From positions 124,001-188,000 of the forward strand of contig JAAVTG010000023.1 in NCBI GenBank assembly GCA_011947345.1: a DNA stretch of 64,000 nucleotides, read 5' to 3'. The first letter of the stretch is position 1. Each line of letters starts with the position of its first letter. The notes under the pieces are model-generated. The model worked only from the letters and a program-made list of their open reading frames with translations, was not told the origin of the DNA and did no database searches. The translations under genes and the position numbers were made by a program. This stretch comes from Phytophthora quininea (lineage: Eukaryota > Oomycota > Peronosporomycetes > Peronosporales > Peronosporaceae). Below are positions 23,173 through 35,900 of this stretch, in pieces.

Positions 23173-23548
23173 GTTGACATGTTTGCACCGAGGTCGAGTC
23201 TGGAACCGAGCAACCCATCTTGATCTTGAAACGCTTTCCAAAAGATCAGTCTAGATAGTAGACGTATGATCGATCGTAACTCGAGGGCATACATTAACCA
23301 AGTAATCTGAACAAGACCTACCCAATAGCATGCATATCTTGCGCTTAGTCAGTGTGCCCATCTGTTTCTAGCTCACCATATGCTAAACGTCTTGAAACCG
23401 CGCGCAGAGACTGGCGAATTTTTCAGCAGCTTTACCTCCCACCTGGCTCTCCAGTCTGCTTGTGTCCACCAAGTGCGCACTCGCCGTGTGTGTGGCTCCC
23501 GACTCCGATCGTGCCAGTTTCGTGGGTGTGCCCAGAGCTGTCGTGCCC

Positions 23549-25742
23549 ATGGCATCCTCCCAGCCGCCGCCGATGTCGCCTGTAAAGTGCAAGACGACGG
23601 TATCGACTCCAGTCGCAGTGAAACTTCGTCCGTCAACGACTACAGCTCGACCATTGACGAGCAGGAAGAGACTGGCCAGAGCCAACACAAAGACAAGATC
23701 CCGTAGAAGAGAGCGCAGTCGAGTCCGAAGTAGAGGAAGACACGGCCACACAGCTCGAACCAGAGCTGGAGACGCTGAGCGACGAGAAAAAGCCTCCGCA
23801 GGACAAGGAGCAGGCAGTCAAAGCCCGTCCTGCCACCGCCAGAAGCGCGTCGTCGACGTCTGTAGAACGCAAACCGTTCGTTCCTCTCGCCCCCAAGAAC
23901 TGGCGAGTACGAGCCATGCAGTCCAACACGCAGCTCACGCGGCTCATGAAGGCTGCGCTGCTGCAGACGCTGCTGCATGCGATTCGCTCCGGGTCGGTGG
24001 AAGGTGTCAAGGTTGCTATTGAACGTGGTGTCAATGTACAATACCTGGACAGCCGCCAACGCAACCTCGTCATGTAAGTGTTGCTGAAGAGGTTGTGATT
24101 TCGGTTGGTGCAGTTGCTGACTATAGTGTGTGGACGATTGCAGGTTGGCGACCAAGTGCGATACGGACGCGCGTCTGCGCATTGTCATCATCTTGTCGGA
24201 CGCTGGCTGCGATATCAACCACAAAGATCAGTTGGGCTGGAACTGCTTGCATTACGCGTGGTAAGAGCGATACGGGTCGTCGAGAAGCGCGGTTTTTCAG
24301 GGAGCTGACGGATTTGTCTATTCGTTGAACGCGCAGTGCAAGCGGAGCTGACGACGTCGCCACAGAGCTCATTCGTCGGGGTGTGCGTGCGGAGTTCAAC
24401 CCGTACGGATACGGCCCAGAAGATTTTATTATCCCCAAGGTGGCACGTGCTAAAAGTCTGCTCCAGCACACTGAACAACTGCAGCACGAGCAGAATGTGT
24501 GCGGAACGTGGGCGTTCTTTCGTCGCCAAGCGGAGAAGACTGGCTATAGCGTCAAGTGCAACTCGGTTCGTTATTCTGTTTGGAGCATACCTGTCACGAA
24601 GTTGGTGTTGACTGTATTTTGATTGCGTAGAACTGTGACCTGGGCAAGCCGCTGAAGATCACGTTCCAGGCTCCCGCTTCCCACAGCCCTCTAGACCGCA
24701 TCCGCGTGGTTGACATGAACTCGGACGTGTCACTGTGGCTGCAGGTGTCGAAAACGTTTAGCATTCCTCCTGGCAACGTGGGCACGATCACATTGGATTC
24801 GGAAACGTTGGATCGGCCGTCGCTGTACCGCATTGTCTACGAGAAATACGAGCCCACGCCTATTAAACTGCCGTCCTCGGTGGCTGAAAGTAACTTGTGC
24901 GTCAAGAACCTCGACACCGGTACGACCGTATCCATGGGTAGCGTCAACGATTTGGTTTTGAAGGAGCTCAAAAGCTCTCGGTTGTCCAAGAAGACGAAGA
25001 AATTGTCAAGCTCAGCCAGGCCAGCTCCGAAGTCTGAAAAGGCTGCAAGTGTAACGCGACGGGTGTCAACAACGTATGTGTATAGTTGTGATTTTTTCGA
25101 TGGGGATTATTCATGCTAACGTTCTTTTGTTCATGTACAGACGCGCACGAGAAGTTACTGAAAGCAGGGGAAGTGAAGTGGCGGAGGAAGAAGAGATGGA
25201 AGACGAGGAAGGCGAGTTTTCAGGCGATGAAACAGTCACCGCGACCGAAGTTGCTGAACACCCAGCGGTCACGAGCATTACGGGCGTGTACAAGATTGTG
25301 GCCATGGGTGTCGTCAGTGTGTCGACGCTGAAGAGGGTCAAGGCTAACGAGTACGAGATCGTCATTCGCCGCAAGGGCCAACTTGGTCTCCAAATGGTAC
25401 GTTGCTGCTAAGAAATTGTGGATACTCCAGTATCTAAGCTTTGTCTGCTATTGTGTGCAGGTGCCTACGAAAACGAACGGCCCCAAGAGTTCGACACGTC
25501 TCATCGTGCATCGTAGCCAGGGCCAAGCTGCCACTGTGAACCCAGGCGATTGCCTCGTTGCTGTTGGCAAAGCTAACATCGAGCACGCTGGTCTCAAACA
25601 CACGTTGTGGGCTCTGAACGATGCCAAACGCCCGCTAGTCCTGCGCTTCCGACGTGGCAATGCCACAGCAAGACAGAGTCTCTTCAAGACTGGTCTTTCC
25701 AAGATCAGAGGAGCACGCCGACAGTCTATCATCGCGGTGTAG
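23549..25742 (+). CDS. Ankyrin / beta-sandwich / PDZ multidomain protein
   Basis: Six exons: 23549-24073, 24144-24260, 24337-24565, 24631-25073, 25141-25396 and 25461-25742. After a disordered acidic N-terminus come ankyrin repeats (SGSVEGVKVAIERGVNVQYL, GCDINHKDQLGWNCLHYA). A domain with PLKITFQAPASHSPLDRIRVV then recalls SKICH-type beta-sandwiches. An acidic linker precedes a C-terminal PDZ domain (KGQLGLQM, then NPGDCLVAVGKANIEHAGL). The exon 1 frame is broken at the A3 at 23584-23586 and the C3 at 23700-23702, each healed by one extra base. Product about 615 residues. Likely an intracellular scaffold; the partner is unknown. Confidence 0.7.
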
Positions 25743-25913
25743 GCGTGGGAGGCTGCACTAACATGCAGTCGTTTTTATTTTGCTTAGTTTTTGGAAGGAG
25801 TATGAGGCTGATGCGTTGCAAGTGTAAATGAACGCATATTGAGGTTACAACGAAGACTTGCATTGCTTGTGCTGAGGTCCTGCTAGCATTCGAAGACTTA
25901 TACTGTACTGAGC

Positions 25914-27246
25914 TCACAGCATGGGGTGGCCTTTGTCCAAGTGGCAGTACTTGAACGATCGTCCTTGGTCACGGCAACGTCGACACAGACCTTCTTCAGT
26001 CGTGGTGACGTCAATCACATGGAGCGGATTTGCCTGCAAGACGACGGCGGAAGTAACGTCAGACGAGCCAAAAACATAAGCAATCGCCACGAAGTTGAAG
26101 GGAAAACCTACCTTAAAGTGTTCCTCTAATTGGTCGGGGTGGACAAGTGTTCGTGTGTCGGAAACTGGGTCGTAAACTTTAGCGGGGTCTATAATAGCAG
26201 CCAACGCTATGTGAGATCCCGATTCCTTTCCCAAGCGGCAATGTCACGACCTGTAAACCTACCTTGCTTCCCGTCACCACGCCACACATACCAAGCTTGA
26301 GCTTCCCACCACCTGGGCTCTAGCGATCCAGCATTCTGATACTGCTCACAGCGCAGGATGAAACAACTCGTTAGCGCCTGTGACAAGAGAGCATAAAGGA
26401 ACTCGCCACTTACAGCAATCGCGAGCAACGAGCCTGGCCGCAAGGTGCTCGCCCACTCCTTCACGTGCATCAAAAAGTCTTTGGGCGCTTTATCCAACAT
26501 GTACTTCTTCTGCAAGAGCCATTCGCCGTCCTTGCCGTTCTGGCGTCGTTTGACCCACGGCTTGTGTCCGTGGAAGGACCACGTGTTGGGCAATATGATC
26601 CGGTGCGGTGCGTTCGGGTCGACGTAGACTACGCCGAAGGCCCAGTGCGGGTACTGCTTCCGCATGTCACCCGTCTTGTAGCCCGTGTAGTACACGAACA
26701 TCTTGATCACACACGTCATCTGGTTGTGCATGAAGCGCGACCACGTCTCCTTCTCCATGGGCTTGTTCTGATGCAAAAGCTTCTCCAGCGGTGCCTCGGC
26801 CAGGAATTCAGTGGTCGCGCGCTCCGCCAGCACTTCGATGTCATGCTTAAAGGTTTTATTGGTCTGCAGGCAGCCAGCACAGGTCAGCAAATGCAGCGAC
26901 TCGCGCAGCTATTGGCAGCACGCACCAAACTCAGTCTGGCGAGCGTTAAGGGCGACAGGAAGGACACCAGGTACCGCTTCAGCTCGAAATCAAGGTCCTG
27001 TATGTTCATAACGCGCTCGAATCTGCGCGCTTTGGCCTTGGTGGCTACCACAACGGCCGCACTCTTGGTAGGACGTTTCTTGGCGGCCTTGGCAGCCTTC
27101 CCGGCCAAGTTCATCTGGAAGTACTCGCTCTCCACGCGCAGCATGCAGGAGCAGACCTCGCGCTTGTTGCAGGTGCGCGTATGACGCACGAGCTTCGAGT
27201 CCGGGCGAAGTCTGGGCTCGGCCGCAGCCTCGGCGTCAGAGCTCAT
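25914..27246 (-). CDS. F-box-like protein with Cys/His-containing C-terminus
   Basis: Exons are 26414-27246, 26263-26341, 26112-26206 and 25914-26033. An Ala/Lys-rich N-terminus precedes an F-box-like helix pair (LDFELKRYLVSFLSPLTLARLSLV). The rest includes YPHWAFGVVYVDP, WWEAQAWYVWRGDGK and a Cys-rich end (CRRCRDQGRSFKYCHLDKGH). The frame breaks near 26905-26912 just after the F-box. A role as a substrate adaptor for an SCF ubiquitin ligase is inferred from the F-box alone; the C-terminal region matches nothing I recognise. About 375 residues. Confidence 0.55.
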
Positions 27247-27392
27247 CGCTGGCGTCCGTTCAGTGCCAGGAACTTGCCGAAGAAGCGGTTTTTAGCTATA
27301 CGTTCACCAAGTGTACGAAAACTTGTAGCCATTTGACAAAGTTTTTCTAGTGTAACCCTAATGTAACCTTGTCAAAAACTTGCGGTGGACGA

Positions 27393-29590
27393 ATGCTGAA
27401 GGTGAAGCGAGCGACTGCGCGGGCGACGGGCAGCGTCGCTGGCTGGCGGTGGCTGCCAAGGCGAAGGCTGTCAGTCGAGTGAGAGGTACGCGAGACCTGC
27501 TAGCTGACGATGCCCAACAGCATCGAGAGGTGCTCGATGCATTGCAGCAAACAGTTGAGCGCTATGGATTCCGCCAGGTGCGTCAATAGAATGAGTTGAG
27601 ATTATCCATGTCAAATGATTCATTATAAATGTTATGTATTGATTTTTATTATTTACTACAGATCCAGACACCGCTGCTGGAGTACACTGATCTGTTCTCG
27701 CGGTCGCTGGGCGACGGCTCCGACATTGTCATGAAAGAGATGTACACGTTCAAAGACAACTCAGGCAAGAGTGTGACGCTGCGGCCTGAAGGAACTACCG
27801 GTATGAGAGACAAGTGCTTGCGAGTTTGAGTTTTATTCACGATTTGGCCTTGGTTTTGAGTGGTGAAGGTATCATACGAGCTCTAGTGAGCAACAACCTT
27901 CTGTTCTCATTGCCGCAGAAGCTCTCATATTCGGGTAGTATGTTCCGGTGCGTATTTGCTGTTGGTTGTGTTGCTGTGACTTTTTTTTGTGGTCTTAATT
28001 GAATGAGTTGGTTGCAGCTATGAACGACCTCAACGTGGAAGATACAGAGAGTTCCAGCAGTTTGGTGTGCTGTGTATTATAACTCTTATTGCAAAAGAAT
28101 CTTACCGATATTTTGGTATTTGTGTAGGCGTCGAGTTTGTGGGATCCTCGGGGCCGTCCGTTGATGCAGAGGTGCGCTAACCTGATGAATTCATCAGCGT
28201 TGACTCTGTAGCATTCATAGCTTTGGTGGTATCTACGCAGGTTATTGCCATGGCTGCCGACGCACTGGAGACGCTGGGTATCAAAGACAAGGTTGGACTC
28301 GAGCTGAATTCGCTAGGTGACAACGAAAGGTGATATACATTGCCTTTGCCCTCCTTCGGGCCAACCGTCGCCTGCTAACATGCTTCTGCTTTTTGACAAA
28401 TAGTCGCTCAAGATATCGCACTGCATTGAAAGATTTTTCTCAGGATACAAGAACGAACTTTCTAACGATAGCATTAATCGGTTGGTGCTTTTGTCGTATT
28501 GTTGATAAAATTCATTCGACTCACCGATTTGATGTAATGCGGTATGCTGCAGTCTAGAGCGAGGAAGTGTGCTGCGAATTTTAGACTCCAAGAGCGCGAC
28601 AGACCAAAAATCATCGAGGATGCTCCGCGTCTTCATGAATTTCTGTCTGACGAGGCTAGAACGGTGGGAAGAAGTGTGCTTCTCCATCAAGGAAGTCTCT
28701 GTTAATGTTGTATTGACGAACTGTTTTTGCGTGCAGCGATTTGAGAGCGTTATTGGCGGCTTGGATGCGTTAGGTATCAGCTATAGCCACAATGATCGTC
28801 TCGTGCGAGGGCTGGTAAAAAAGTTTTCAATGTGGGATGAAAAGTTGGCTTACACTGCTTTCTCTTTGCAACACCGTTCTACAGGATTACTACAGTCACA
28901 CCGTGTTCGAGTTTGTTGAGAAGCCTACGTTAGTCGATGAAGAGTTGACCGGAGGTGGCATCGCTGTCTTGGCTGGCGGCTGCTATGACAATTTGGCGGA
29001 ATCACTAGGAGGCCCTCCTACAGCGTGTGTGGGGTGGGCAGCCGGAGTCGACCGACTCAATCTTCTTCGAGAAATGCCCACTAAGGTGGCCTTCTCCGTC
29101 GCGGTATGCATGGATTTCCTGCGATTTTTGGTACTTCGACTCGTCTAACACTTTACTTTTCTCACCCAGGTTGTTCCAGTTCTTGCTGGTGATCAGTCAG
29201 ACCGCGTTCTGCATGAATCCATGCGAATTACTCAGGTCTCATTAAACGTTGCCGGTGTAAATTACTTGCCTATTGCTGCGCTAACGCATCTATTCATTTC
29301 AGAAACTCCGTCAGCGTGGTTTAACTGTTCATTTCTGCCACGGACGTGGGAATATGAAGAAGCAGATGAAGGTAAGAAAAACGAAATTGCCTCGGCCTCT
29401 GCATAAATCTCTGTGCTAACACAAATCTACGCTTGATTCCTTTCAGGCCGCTGAACGCTACGGCAGCACCCATGCTGTGATTGTCGGCACTTCTGAAATC
29501 GAGCAGCAGTTTGTGAAGGTGAAGAATCTAGAGAAGCGCGAGGAATCCGAAGTAGCCTTATCCAGATTGGACACCTACGACTTCCTTTAG
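27393..29590 (+). CDS. HARS: Histidyl-tRNA synthetase
   Basis: About twelve short exons run from the ATG at 27393. Motif 2 is clear ([18 protein letters not shown]), preceded by [10 protein letters not shown] and followed by [13 protein letters not shown]. The histidine-binding signature [11 protein letters not shown] with [10 protein letters not shown] and GWAAGVDRL is present, then a C-terminal anticodon-binding domain ([11 protein letters not shown] to [12 protein letters not shown]). The first residues ([13 protein letters not shown]) resemble a mitochondrial presequence. Frame breaks near 27456, at 28434-28438 and at 28616-28620 all need an extra base. The exon around 28550-28600 is not fully resolved. 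It charges tRNA-His; the sequence style is bacterial-like, consistent with an organellar or dual-targeted enzyme. Confidence 0.88.
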
Positions 29591-29781
29591 CGATAAACAC
29601 AAAGCCCAGTCGAATCAATAGACGAATAAGATTCTTGTTGCCACCAGAGCAGTTAGATAAGCTTATCTCCAAGTTTGCTTGGAGTGGTTTTACGATTGCC
29701 CATAATAAATAGCTATAGCTCTTGACGAGCTTCGGCAAAAAGCAGCAGCTAGCAGCAACAACTCCATCCAGGTCACCGCCC

Positions 29782-31310
29782 TTACATGATGGTGCACATT
29801 TCTCCGTTCCGCTCGGTGCTTGACGCCACGCTGATGTTCGAGTTGGTCGAGCTGGAAAACTCGTGGAGGTTCTTCATGGCGACGGCAACGTTGCTCATGA
29901 AGTACGGCCGCCAAATCTTGCGGTAAAGAAACTTGGCCGAGAACGGCAGCATGCCTTGAATGCTGCGCTGTTCAGACTCGCCGCCCCAAATCTTGCTTCG
30001 CTCTACAATCCACGGCACCACCACTCGCTTGGCGCGGATGGAGCGGAACACTCGCGGCATAATGTGCGTCTGGAAAGCATGCTCCGTAAAGGCGGCGCTC
30101 ATGGCAGCGTGCAGCGTCGTCTCTTCCATGTTGAGTGCTGAGTGCAGCGTGCGGTTGAGCTGACGGATTTCCGTCTGCAAAACCTGCAGACGCAGCAGCC
30201 ACGAGGAAGCGCTGCAGGCCCCACTAACACACAGAGCGCGTTCTAGCTGCTGGATCTGCATCAGCAACTGCGAGATGTTCCTGTAGACGTCCAGAATCTG
30301 CTGCTTGGTCACGGCCGGCAAGTTCAAAAGCGGCAATAGCACCATCGCCTTGACTGCGTGCTGGCACTCGAGGTACTCGACAAAGTACGTCTTGAACCAG
30401 ACGAAGAACTCGGACACGTGCGTCTCCAGCGCCACCGTGTTGGAGCGTTCCGGTTTGGACTGCGTCTGGGACTGCTCTAAGAACCGGTCCATGACGAACA
30501 GCGCATGGCGAATGGGCTCATGCACGCCGAGCAGAAATCTCGTGCTCCAGCTCCAGTCGCGCTGCTCCGAGAACATGGCGCTGAAGATGATGCTGCCGTT
30601 GTGCGAGGACGGCGGCGGAACGGGGATACTGCACAGATTTAGCTCCTTTCTGGTCTTCTTCCGTTCTCGCTCGACGCTCGTCGTGTTCGTGTCACGGTCT
30701 TCTTACTACCAGGGAAAATGATATCAGGAGTTTTCGTCCGCTTCAATTGCCCCGGCCGGTGGCGATGCGCCAGCGACGACGCCAAGCTGCTCAAATCGTC
30801 GTCGCTGTCCTCGCAGCTGAGCTCTGTGATGCGGTCGGCCCGACTTATGGGTGACATGATCTCTTCGGGCTCCGTGTCAGCCGTGGACGGTCCTTTATCG
30901 CTCTCGAGACTGCTGCCGGAGTCTCCGGGCTCCGGTTCCAGCCCCAACGCGAGACTGCGGTCGTCCCAGATATTGACGAGTCGAGCGCGACCCGCGGCCT
31001 CGCCGTAGTCGGTGCGGAAGTCGGACACGGTGGTGACGACGTGCGCCACCTGCGCAATGTCCACGAGCGGGCCGGTGGCGACGCGCTTCTTGTACTTCTT
31101 GGACCGAGCCGAGGCCGGCGAGCTGCTGAACTTGGAGGTCCGCGCCTTGCGTTTGAGCGCGGCGTCCTCCTCCTCCGAGTTGCCCCAGATATTGCGGTAG
31201 AACTCGCTGGGCAGCGCCATCTTGTGCTGCACCTTGTCGCGGTCGTGCAGCGCCACGCTCTGGAAGGAGCTCGTGCGCTTGCTGTGGTAGAATGAGATGG
31301 AGAGCGGCAT
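29782..31310 (-). CDS. Unknown helical protein, possibly hemerythrin-like (HHE)
   Basis: Two frames, 30639-31310 (starting MPLSISFYHSKRTSSFQSV) and 29782-30576 with its extension, are joined by one extra base in the 30680-30710 region. The product is about 500 residues. The N-terminal half is Ser- and acid-rich with FYRNIWGNSEEED. The C-terminal half is helical: GVHEPIRHALFVMDRFL, then FFVWFKTYFVEYLECQHAV and MEETTLHAAM. Spacing of H, E and H residues recalls hemerythrin/HHE bundles, but the iron-ligand set is not complete enough to be sure. No signal peptide. Confidence 0.45.
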
Positions 31311-32910
31311 GGTCGGGCTTTCCAGTCGCTAACTAGTCGCGGTCGCAGCGGGGACAGTGTGGTGTGTTGTTACCGCTTTCTCGCTATTTTTGCCCGGCGG
31401 TGGTTGCCGATGTGCGCACAACGTGGCCGATCGCAAAATGGGCGGGTGACGCTTGGTGGGCCAATTGGCGACTGGCGCTCGACGGTTTGCCTTGGTAGCG
31501 GCAACGTGCACGTGGGACACCGCGCGAGTCTCTGAAAGAAAGAGGACGGCGCTGCCGTTGCTGTGACGAGGCCCCGCTCTCCGGTGCGAGCGGAAACTGC
31601 GAGTGGTGCTGTGAAACGGAGCAGGGACTCGCCGCTGAGAGCGCGAGTTAGAGAATGCAGAGAAGGCAGCCCCTCAGCTGCGGAGGGGTCTCGACCACTA
31701 AAGTTCGGCTGCGCTCGCTGGGCTTAGCCCCTGGCAGATGGCTCGCACTGGCCTGAACTCGGTGTTAGCTCACACCAACGGCAACAAGGGGTCTGTTAAA
31801 TAAGGGCCAAGCCCTACCTGCTGGCAGAGGATGGTTGCGTCACCTCTCCCCCCCGGGCTCGGTGCCTGACTTGCCGACGCAGCACTTGGCAAGGCGCAGC
31901 TTCGCAGGAGTCTTGCTGGATTCAGGCAGCCCCCAACGCAAATTTGCACGCTCCATTTTTGATGCTTTCCCTTGACGTTGAAGTGGTCCGGCTTTTTTTC
32001 GTTCTTATTCGATTCCAGCAAATATCACTTTCGTTATCGATCTCAGAAATGGATCACAGAGCATCCTTGAGCCGAAGGCAAGGCAAGGCAGCAAGCACCG
32101 CTCGCTTCACTTTGCCACTGCAGCGGATGTGGACGGACATGTATTACTTCTCGTGCGCCGTGCACTTGGGACCGATGGACGCTCGCGCACGCTTTGCTGA
32201 CGAGCACCAGCGAAGGTTTTGTAATACAACCTCCAATTTATGTTCGACAAGCGTGATGTTTGACGAGCTCCAGGGACCCGGTGTTTTGATGCAAGAGTGC
32301 AGAGCAGGCAGCTTTTTGGCGACGGCGCTCCAGCGCGGAGTCCGGACGGCCACCCTTACAGACGCTCTACCGGCGCTCGACGATCGCGCTCTTGGCAGCC
32401 TTCTGCTTGCAAACACATCGCCCCTGGGCAAAGACAACGCGATGTAATAATGCCCATTGACTAGTGAATCATTACGACCGTCGTGAAGTCCTACAAGACA
32501 GTCAACCAGCTTTCAGGCTCCCACTTGCAGCCGTCGTCACCAAGCTGCTTGAGTCAGCCAACATTCGGAGCAGGGAGACCTTGCGTTTAACTGCGGGGCC
32601 GGAGATTGACGCTGCGCCCAGCGTTGGCGCCAGTATTTACCGCTGCTCATCTCGATTCAATTGCCTACAGTCATGTGTCGCTTTTGGGGTGGGGTTCTCC
32701 GTCACCGCCTGGTGGGGCTCAATTATCTTCACAGCACTGCAGGATGATCATCGCCTTGGCGCTGAGGACGTCCACTATGCAACCTGATGGCCCAGCGCAC
32801 TTTATTGGCGCGCAGAAAGCTGTGTCGAACAGCTTCGCATGTGCAATTGTCGGCGAAAGTAAGTCGATCTATGTATTAGCTTTTACTACCGTACCTCAAT
32901 CGCGACCTAC
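31311..32910. other. 1.6 kb without a recognised gene
   Basis: The left part (31311-31800) is GC-rich with a short hairpin-like CCCCTC...GAGGGG at about 31669-31687. An ORF at 31944-32447 (plus) codes a protein with no recognisable motif, and 32464-32970 holds overlapping short ORFs. This could be promoter plus a degraded transposable element. I see no transposase or reverse-transcriptase motif. Confidence 0.4.
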
Positions 32911-35900
32911 TCACTCGTCCGTGAAGACTTCGCTGTCTGACTCGGCGTCCATGTGCGGCGAAATGCCCTGATTGTGGGTCGCCTCGCTCGTCGGCTTGGA
33001 CTTGTTGCGTGCCATGCTGAGACGATGCTTCTTGGGCTTTTTCCGCTTTGGGGTCGACGGTTTGTCGGCCGCAGTGTCGCTCGCCGTTGCGGTCGAGTCC
33101 TTCGTAGACTTTGACGAGCGCGATGCGAAAGCCGTCGGAGAAGTGCTCGCGGACGATGACGACTTGATGCTTGGAGTGGAGCCGCCGCACGCCTCGCAGA
33201 TGTAACTCTTGGCCTTGCGGGCTGCATGACGGTCTGACATGCCGATACACTTCGGATGGAACTTTGTATTGCACGACACGCACATCAGCGTCAGCCCCCG
33301 ATCGCTCTCGTCCGTAGCATCGCACACACAAATGCGCGTCGGCTCCTTGCGCGCTGATGCATGCGGCTTGCAGTATAAGGCGTAGGTGGTACCATCGATC
33401 TGGCCACCGCTTTCCACAGCACAGCGCAGGTGATAGTTGCGACGGCACTTGGCCACGACGCACCCGACCGTCGCACCGAATTCGTGGCAACTCGTGCACT
33501 TTAGCAATCGACCTCGCTTAACCGCCTTGGGCAAGTTCATGATAAGTCCGTCAGCTTTCACGTACACTTCTGGCGAGTGCACCGCGCAGTTCAAATGCAC
33601 GTAAACTGACTCCTGCGGCTTGTCGGCATACTTTAATCGCACAGGAGCCTCGATGAAAGGCCCCTCTAACGCCATGTCAGCAGTGGCAGCCCCGACCGTA
33701 TCCGCACCGACGCTTTCGCTGTGCGTCTCCGTCTTGGGGTCCTTCTGGCCACCGGTGGTTCCTCCTCCCATCACATTTCCTCGATGACACAGCGCACACA
33801 TCTTTGGTTTTGAGCTCTGCTTCGTCTTCTTCGGATTTGACGTGTTCGATGAGGAAGTGCGTTTGCGCTTGCCGTTAGCGCTCACCGAAGGTGAGGGTGC
33901 AGGCTCCCGGGTTCTTTGTCAGCCAAGGGGATTTCTTCTGGAGTTTCACCTCGCTGTTGGGCTGCTGCTGCAGCTAGCGTCGCGCCTACACGATTGGAAC
34001 CTCCTGAGGCGGCTTGTGGAGGTTTCTTTCCATCCAAATGGCTTGCGCAGATCATGAGGCTCTTCGATAGTCGGATGTACTTGTCAGCCGATGGAATGCA
34101 CTGAGGATGGAACGCCTGTGAGCAGTGAATGCAACTCACGACCACCCCATTCTCGTTTTTCTTCTTCTTTTTCTTGCTTCTTGCAGCAGCTTCCTGCTGA
34201 CTAGTCATTGAGCAGTGGTGGCAAAAGTGGCTCGGGCAACGGAACCGCTTCTTGCCCACCCACTCGACACGTGAGTTCTTGGCCAGACAGCCCTTGTGGT
34301 AGAATCGTCCGCACTTGGCAACAGAACACTGCGTAACACCAAACTCAACGCCCATCTCGCCAACCTGCTTACAGATCAAGCACATATGACGCCCCTCGGC
34401 ACAGTCCGGACACAACCACTGCTCGTCGTTAGGCTCATCCTTCATGCCCACACACTCGAGGTGGAATGAGCGGTGACAGGGGCCATCACACAGAAGAATG
34501 AGTCCTCCATCACCGCATAATGTACATAAATCATCGCTGCCATTAATGACATCGTCCTTGAAAAGGGCGGCAGGAGTCTTGGCAGCATCGGCTTTCTTCT
34601 CCGGGCTTGAGTGTCGTGATGTACGACCGCGGCGACTTCCTCCTTTTCTCTTGACAGGAGTTTCGCCGTAAGCCTCTTCCTCGCTGCTTGCAGCTCGACT
34701 GCCGGTGTTGCTGTGGGTTTTCCGTCGCCGCTTCTTCTTGGGTGTGTCGAATTCGTCGCCGTCGAACTTGTTAGGTCGGGACGGTGCTAGTCTGCAGCTA
34801 CGAACGCGCGACTTCTCCAACTTCGAAAGATGTTTCTTTACCAAATCAATTTGTTCGCTCGAAAACTCGTCATGGTATTTCGAACTCACCATACTCAACA
34901 CCTGAATAGCAATGTCGTACTCGTGCTGAATATCTCGGCTACCCACACCTCCATCATCCCCAGTGCTACCTGCAGTCATCTCTGCAATTAAACTGGTTAG
35001 AGCAATATCCAGATTACTGATAAACTTGATTTTGGATTGCCGCGAGCTCATGGCACTCCCATCTTCCAGCTTCAGGCTCAACATCTCAACCGATACAGCG
35101 CCTGGGAGAACCTTTTCCCAGAAATTTGGGTCATCCACAGACAACTCGCCTGTTGAACCCTCTGCGACAAATGAAGAGCGATCAACTGCCATTCCACCCA
35201 AAGACTTCCGCTTGCGCGTGTTGATCAGAGTCTTCTTTCTCGGAGAAGTCAGACCTGTGGTATCCCCGTCACCACTCTTGTTGGCATTATTGCCGCCAAC
35301 CACCATAACTCGCGCGTTTTCTTTCAAAATCGTCTCAATGTCACGCTCCTCAAACTCTTTAGCTGCGGTATCATCCTCCTCCATCAAAGCATACGCGCCA
35401 CGCTTTAGCAGCTCAACCAGCTGCTCTGCGGACGGCTTGGTGATCTGCGAACTTTCACTAAATGAGGCCGTACCGAGAACCGCATGCTCAAGCCCCAGCT
35501 TTCGCGATGCGCGGTCAAACATCTCACTTTCGTATGTGTTACGAGTCACCAGGCGATAGATCTGCACACTCTTCTTCTGTCCAATACGGTGGCAACGCGA
35601 CTGTGCCTGCAAGTCGTTCATCGGGTTCCAATCACTGTCAAAGATGATCACGGTATCTGCCGCAATAAGATTAATTCCGACACCGCCAGCTTTAGTACTC
35701 AACAAGAAGATGAATGACTTTGAATGAGGGCGCGAAAACCTGTCAATTGCGCTTTGTCGCAAACTTCCACCAGTGGATCCGTCCAGACGTTCGTACACGA
35801 ACGAGTTCGCTTCGCAGTAGCGTTCCAACAAGTCCAACTGCTTCAGGAACTGGCTGAAGATCAAAATCTTGTGTCCATCACGTTTCAACTTTGGAATCAG

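Noticed and set aside
31944..32447. 167-codon plus-strand ORF as a gene
   Set aside because: No family signature, no clear start context, and no flanking exons; kept only as part of the gap description.
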